A stretch of DNA of 16,459 bases from an uncultured Devosia sp. Lineage in GTDB: Bacteria > Pseudomonadota > Alphaproteobacteria > Rhizobiales > Devosiaceae. The notes beneath the pieces are model-generated. The model was not told the DNA's origin. It made no database searches and saw nothing but the letters and a program-made list of their open reading frames with translations. Position 1 is the first letter of the stretch. Every line of letters starts with the position of its first letter. The DNA lies in contig CAMLKN010000023.1 of NCBI GenBank assembly GCA_946480655.1, positions 1 to 16,459 of the forward strand, given 5' to 3'. Of this stretch, positions 14,574 through 16,459 are shown piece after piece. The position numbers were made by a program, and so were the translations under genes.

Positions 14574-15894
14574 CGCGGGGTAGGGTGCTGTTTATCGACG
14601 ACGAGGTCGAGCTCTGCCGGGCTGCACAGGAGTGGCTGGGCGTCAGCGGCTTCTCGGTCACGACATCCTCGAACCCCGAAACCGCCATCGCCCAGACCGA
14701 CCCTGATACCCTCGATTGCGTAGTGAGCGATGTGCGCATGCCCGGCCTCACCGGCATCGAAGTGCTCGATCACTTCCGTGCGGCGGCGCCCGAGCTGCCG
14801 GTCATCTTGCTCACCGGCCATGGCGACATTCCGCTGGCGGTCGAGGCCATGCGCGCCGGGGCCCACGATTTCCTCGAGAAGCCCTATGACGCCGAACTGC
14901 TGGTGGCAGTGCTGGATCGGGCTGTCGAGCGGCGCCGTCTGGGATTGGAGCTGACACGCCTGCGCCAGGCTGCGGGCAGTTCTGAGCTCGATGACCACCT
15001 TGTCGGCCTATCCGCCCCCATGGCCGCCCTGCGCCGGTCTATCCTGCAACTGGCTGACATTGACGTGGATATCCTGGTGACCGGGGAAACGGGTACCGGC
15101 AAGGAGGCCATTGCCCGCGCCCTCCACGATTTCGGCCATCGCGCCCAAGGACAGTTCGTAGCGATAAACTGTGCAGCCGTGCCCGAGACAGTCTTTGAAA
15201 GCTAGATGTTCGGCCACGCCAAGGGGGCCTTCACGGGTGCAGTCGGCGAGCGCATCGGCAAGCTCGAATATGCCAGGGGCGGCACAGTCTTCCTCGACGA
15301 AGTCGAATCCATGCCCCTTGGCCTCCAGGCGAAAATCCTGAGGGCTATTCAGGAACGGACCGTGGAGCCCCTGGGATCCAATGTGTCGCGACCCATCGAT
15401 GTGGCTTCATCGCGGCGAGCAAGGTCGATCTCAAGGCAGAGAGTGACGCCGGCCGGTTCCGCACCGATCTCTATTTCCGCCTGGCCACTGTGGAACTGTC
15501 TGTGCCGCCACTGCGCGAGCGGCGCGAGGACGTTCCGCTGCTGTTAGATCTCTTCGCCGATCGGGCGGCCCGGCGGTTCGGTGTCGCGGTTCCCGCGCAT
15601 GGTCTATCTGTGGATGCTCTCGGCTCGGACTGGCCCCGCAATGTGCGCGAACTCAAGGCTGCGGCCGAGCGCGCGGTACTCGGCATGGATCGAAAATGGA
15701 CCGGGCAGGGTCCATCTCGGGAGAGCAGGGCGCTGCCCGACCGGGTCGCGGCCTATGAGGCCATGGTCATCGAGGAGGCCCTGCGTGATTGTGGTGGGTC
15801 TACCGCCAGGGCGGCCGAGATGCTTGGGCTGGCGCGGCGCACCCTCAACGAGAAGATCGCCCGTTATGGCCTGCGCGCCAATGTCGACGCTTGA
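14570..15894 (+). pseudogene. dctD: dctD, sigma54-type response regulator broken by a stop and a frameshift
   Basis: An NtrC/DctD-family regulator (receiver, AAA+, Fis-type HTH) is recognisable over its full length, with a restored size of about 441 aa. Receiver phospho-Asp54 is in VVSDVRMPG, and Walker A is GETGTGKE. At 15203-15205 a TAG replaces the Glu codon of the family motif ESELFGH-x-KGAFTGA (here ES, stop, MFGHAKGAFTGA), and the frame continues cleanly after it. At about 15400-15403 the frame shifts by -1 (DVASSRR against the expected D-V-x-x-IAASK): the family-like sequence AASKVDLKAESDAGRFRTDL resumes in the next frame and runs to TGA 15892-15894, through WPRNVREL and the HTH (STARAAEMLGLARRTLNEKI). 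A 211-aa receiver-plus-Walker-A fragment could still be made, but no activator ATPase with DNA-binding domain. Sequencing error is the main alternative. Confidence 0.9.
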
Positions 15895-16122
15895 AGTCGC
15901 GGCGAGCCGATATCCCCTGCCGATGCCGCCTGGGCCGAGGGCCGATGGACCTATGTGCCGCGGCTGCCGCCTGTTCCGGAAGTCATTCTGGCGGCCTCGG
16001 GGATGACACCCAGTCCCTGGCGCCTGTGCCTGCCGGACGGAGTCTGCCGCGATCTGGGCGCGCGCGCCAGGGAGATGAGCCGGATCTGGGCGGCCGAGAC
16101 GTGTTCGCCGGCTGACGGCTGA
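15881..16122 (+). pseudogene. Possible frameshifted small gene after dctD
   Basis: An ATG at 15881 overlaps the dctD 3' end and opens a frame beginning MSTLEVAASRYPLP, which soon turns into Pro/Arg-rich translation. A +1/-1 change near 15920 would join it to another open frame (AWAEGRWTYVPRLPPVPEVI and onwards to a stop at 16120-16122) whose residue and codon pattern looks coding. The joined product would be about 80 aa, of no family I recognise. Alternatively only a 39-aa piece from an internal ATG, or nothing, is translated. Confidence 0.3.
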
Positions 16123-16186
16123 GGCCGGAAACCCCAGCAAATGGAGCCGCTTGCGGACACTTATGCACATCGCTCGGTCGAGCCTC

Positions 16187-16209
16187 GAAAGAAATGTCAT
16201 CTTTCTTTC
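16187..16209. repeat. AT-rich perfect inverted repeat upstream of the rRNA promoter
   Basis: GAAAGAAA (16187-16194) and TTTCTTTC (16202-16209) pair around a seven-base loop, ending 10 bp before the -35 box. The position (about -45 to -68 relative to the start) suits an UP-element-like region that boosts rRNA transcription. It could also end transcription from the left, but no dedicated upstream gene is clear. Confidence 0.4.
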
Positions 16210-16219
16210 ATGAGGGGTG

Positions 16220-16248
16220 TTGACGCGGAAAAGGCCCTCCCATATAAC
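16220..16248 (+). promoter_or_regulatory. Strong sigma70 rRNA operon promoter
   Basis: TTGACG (16220-16225), exactly 17 bp, then TATAAC (16243-16248): five of six matches in each box, the best promoter in the window. Start is expected near 16255. It faces the 16S leader at the right edge, and AT-rich sequence lies just upstream. Confidence 0.85.
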
Positions 16249-16254
16249 GCCCCT

Positions 16255-16459
16255 CGTTGACGACGCGACGCGCTCCGGCGCCTCCCACTGATCGACGAAT
16301 TCTCTTAGGGCAGAGGTGCTGCCGGGTAACCGGACGCGAAACTCTGTTCTCTAGTGGAATAATGAGAGCCCGGCTCTCACCGACGCTGTAGTCCTTGCGG
16401 ACACTGGGTCAGCTCTTTGACATTGTGAAGAATTGAAGAAAGAGAGACGTGGACGGCGA
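16255..16459 (+). other. Pre-16S rRNA leader of an rRNA operon (16S gene beyond the window)
   Basis: The last 200 bases contain AGCTCTTTGACA (16411-16422), one or two bases from the boxA antitermination signal TGCTCTTTAACA, followed by the AGAAAGAGAGACGTGGACGG stretch (16437-16456) that typically precedes 16S genes in Hyphomicrobiales. Hairpins in the leader include GAGAGCC-c-GGCTCTC (16364-16378) and CCGG-GTAA-CCGG (16322-16333). No mature 16S sequence is seen before the edge. No gene lies in this stretch. Confidence 0.8.

Larger units (their letters stand above)
16150..16405 (+). repeat. Short direct repeat flanking the rRNA promoter
   Basis: CTTGCGGACACT occurs at 16150-16161 and 16394-16405, a 12-bp exact direct repeat spaced 244 bp apart. 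One copy lies upstream of the rRNA promoter and the other in the leader just before boxA. The second copy also forms a small hairpin (GTCC-TTGC-GGAC). It may be a trace of duplication or recombination between rRNA operon fronts. Confidence 0.4.

Noticed and set aside
1..16459. CRISPR array, prophage, transposase, integrative element or tRNA gene
   Set aside because: No repeat-spacer series, recombinase or transposase motifs, or tRNA cloverleaf could be found; the genes are mostly core alphaproteobacterial ones.

Overview
This window is a GC-rich chromosomal stretch from an alphaproteobacterium, most likely of the Hyphomicrobiales; Devosiaceae is a plausible family. The evidence is a gcrA cell-cycle regulator, the gene order argD-argF-hslO, a GANTC-rich gcrA upstream region and an alphaproteobacterial-type rRNA leader at the right edge. 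No phage, transposase, CRISPR array or tRNA gene was seen.

Layout, left to right. (1) The 3' part of an M29-family aminopeptidase runs into a convergent, REP-like double palindrome. (2) A reverse-strand polyphosphate kinase 2 gene is divergent from a PhoR-type histidine kinase gene, with a candidate Pho-box promoter between them. (3) A small membrane-anchored protein of unknown function is followed by reverse-strand gcrA with its own intrinsic terminator. (4) A 383-bp intergenic region holds five GANTC sites, a CtrA-like site, a 10-codon reading frame with three arginine codons and a Rho-independent-terminator-like hairpin, all ahead of argD. (5) argD and argF (arginine biosynthesis) are followed by a terminator and hslO (redox chaperone Hsp33). 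(6) A quorum-sensing pair (luxR type, luxI type) is followed after 10 bp by a GT2 polysaccharide-type glycosyltransferase. (7) A reverse-strand cysA ATPase gene overlaps the glycosyltransferase tail-to-tail. (8) dctB is intact, but dctD carries both an in-frame stop and a 1-nt frameshift. (9) A probable coding remnant is followed by the promoter and leader of an rRNA operon whose 16S gene lies beyond the window.

How the parts may work together. ppk2 and phoR both concern phosphate and share a control region. The arginine genes may be controlled by translation of an Arg-rich leader peptide, which is the most novel hypothesis here. The luxRI pair probably controls the adjoining polysaccharide glycosyltransferase in cis. 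The C4-dicarboxylate sensor DctB appears to have lost its partner regulator. Start codons were chosen by Shine-Dalgarno spacing and family N-termini; weak choices are flagged.
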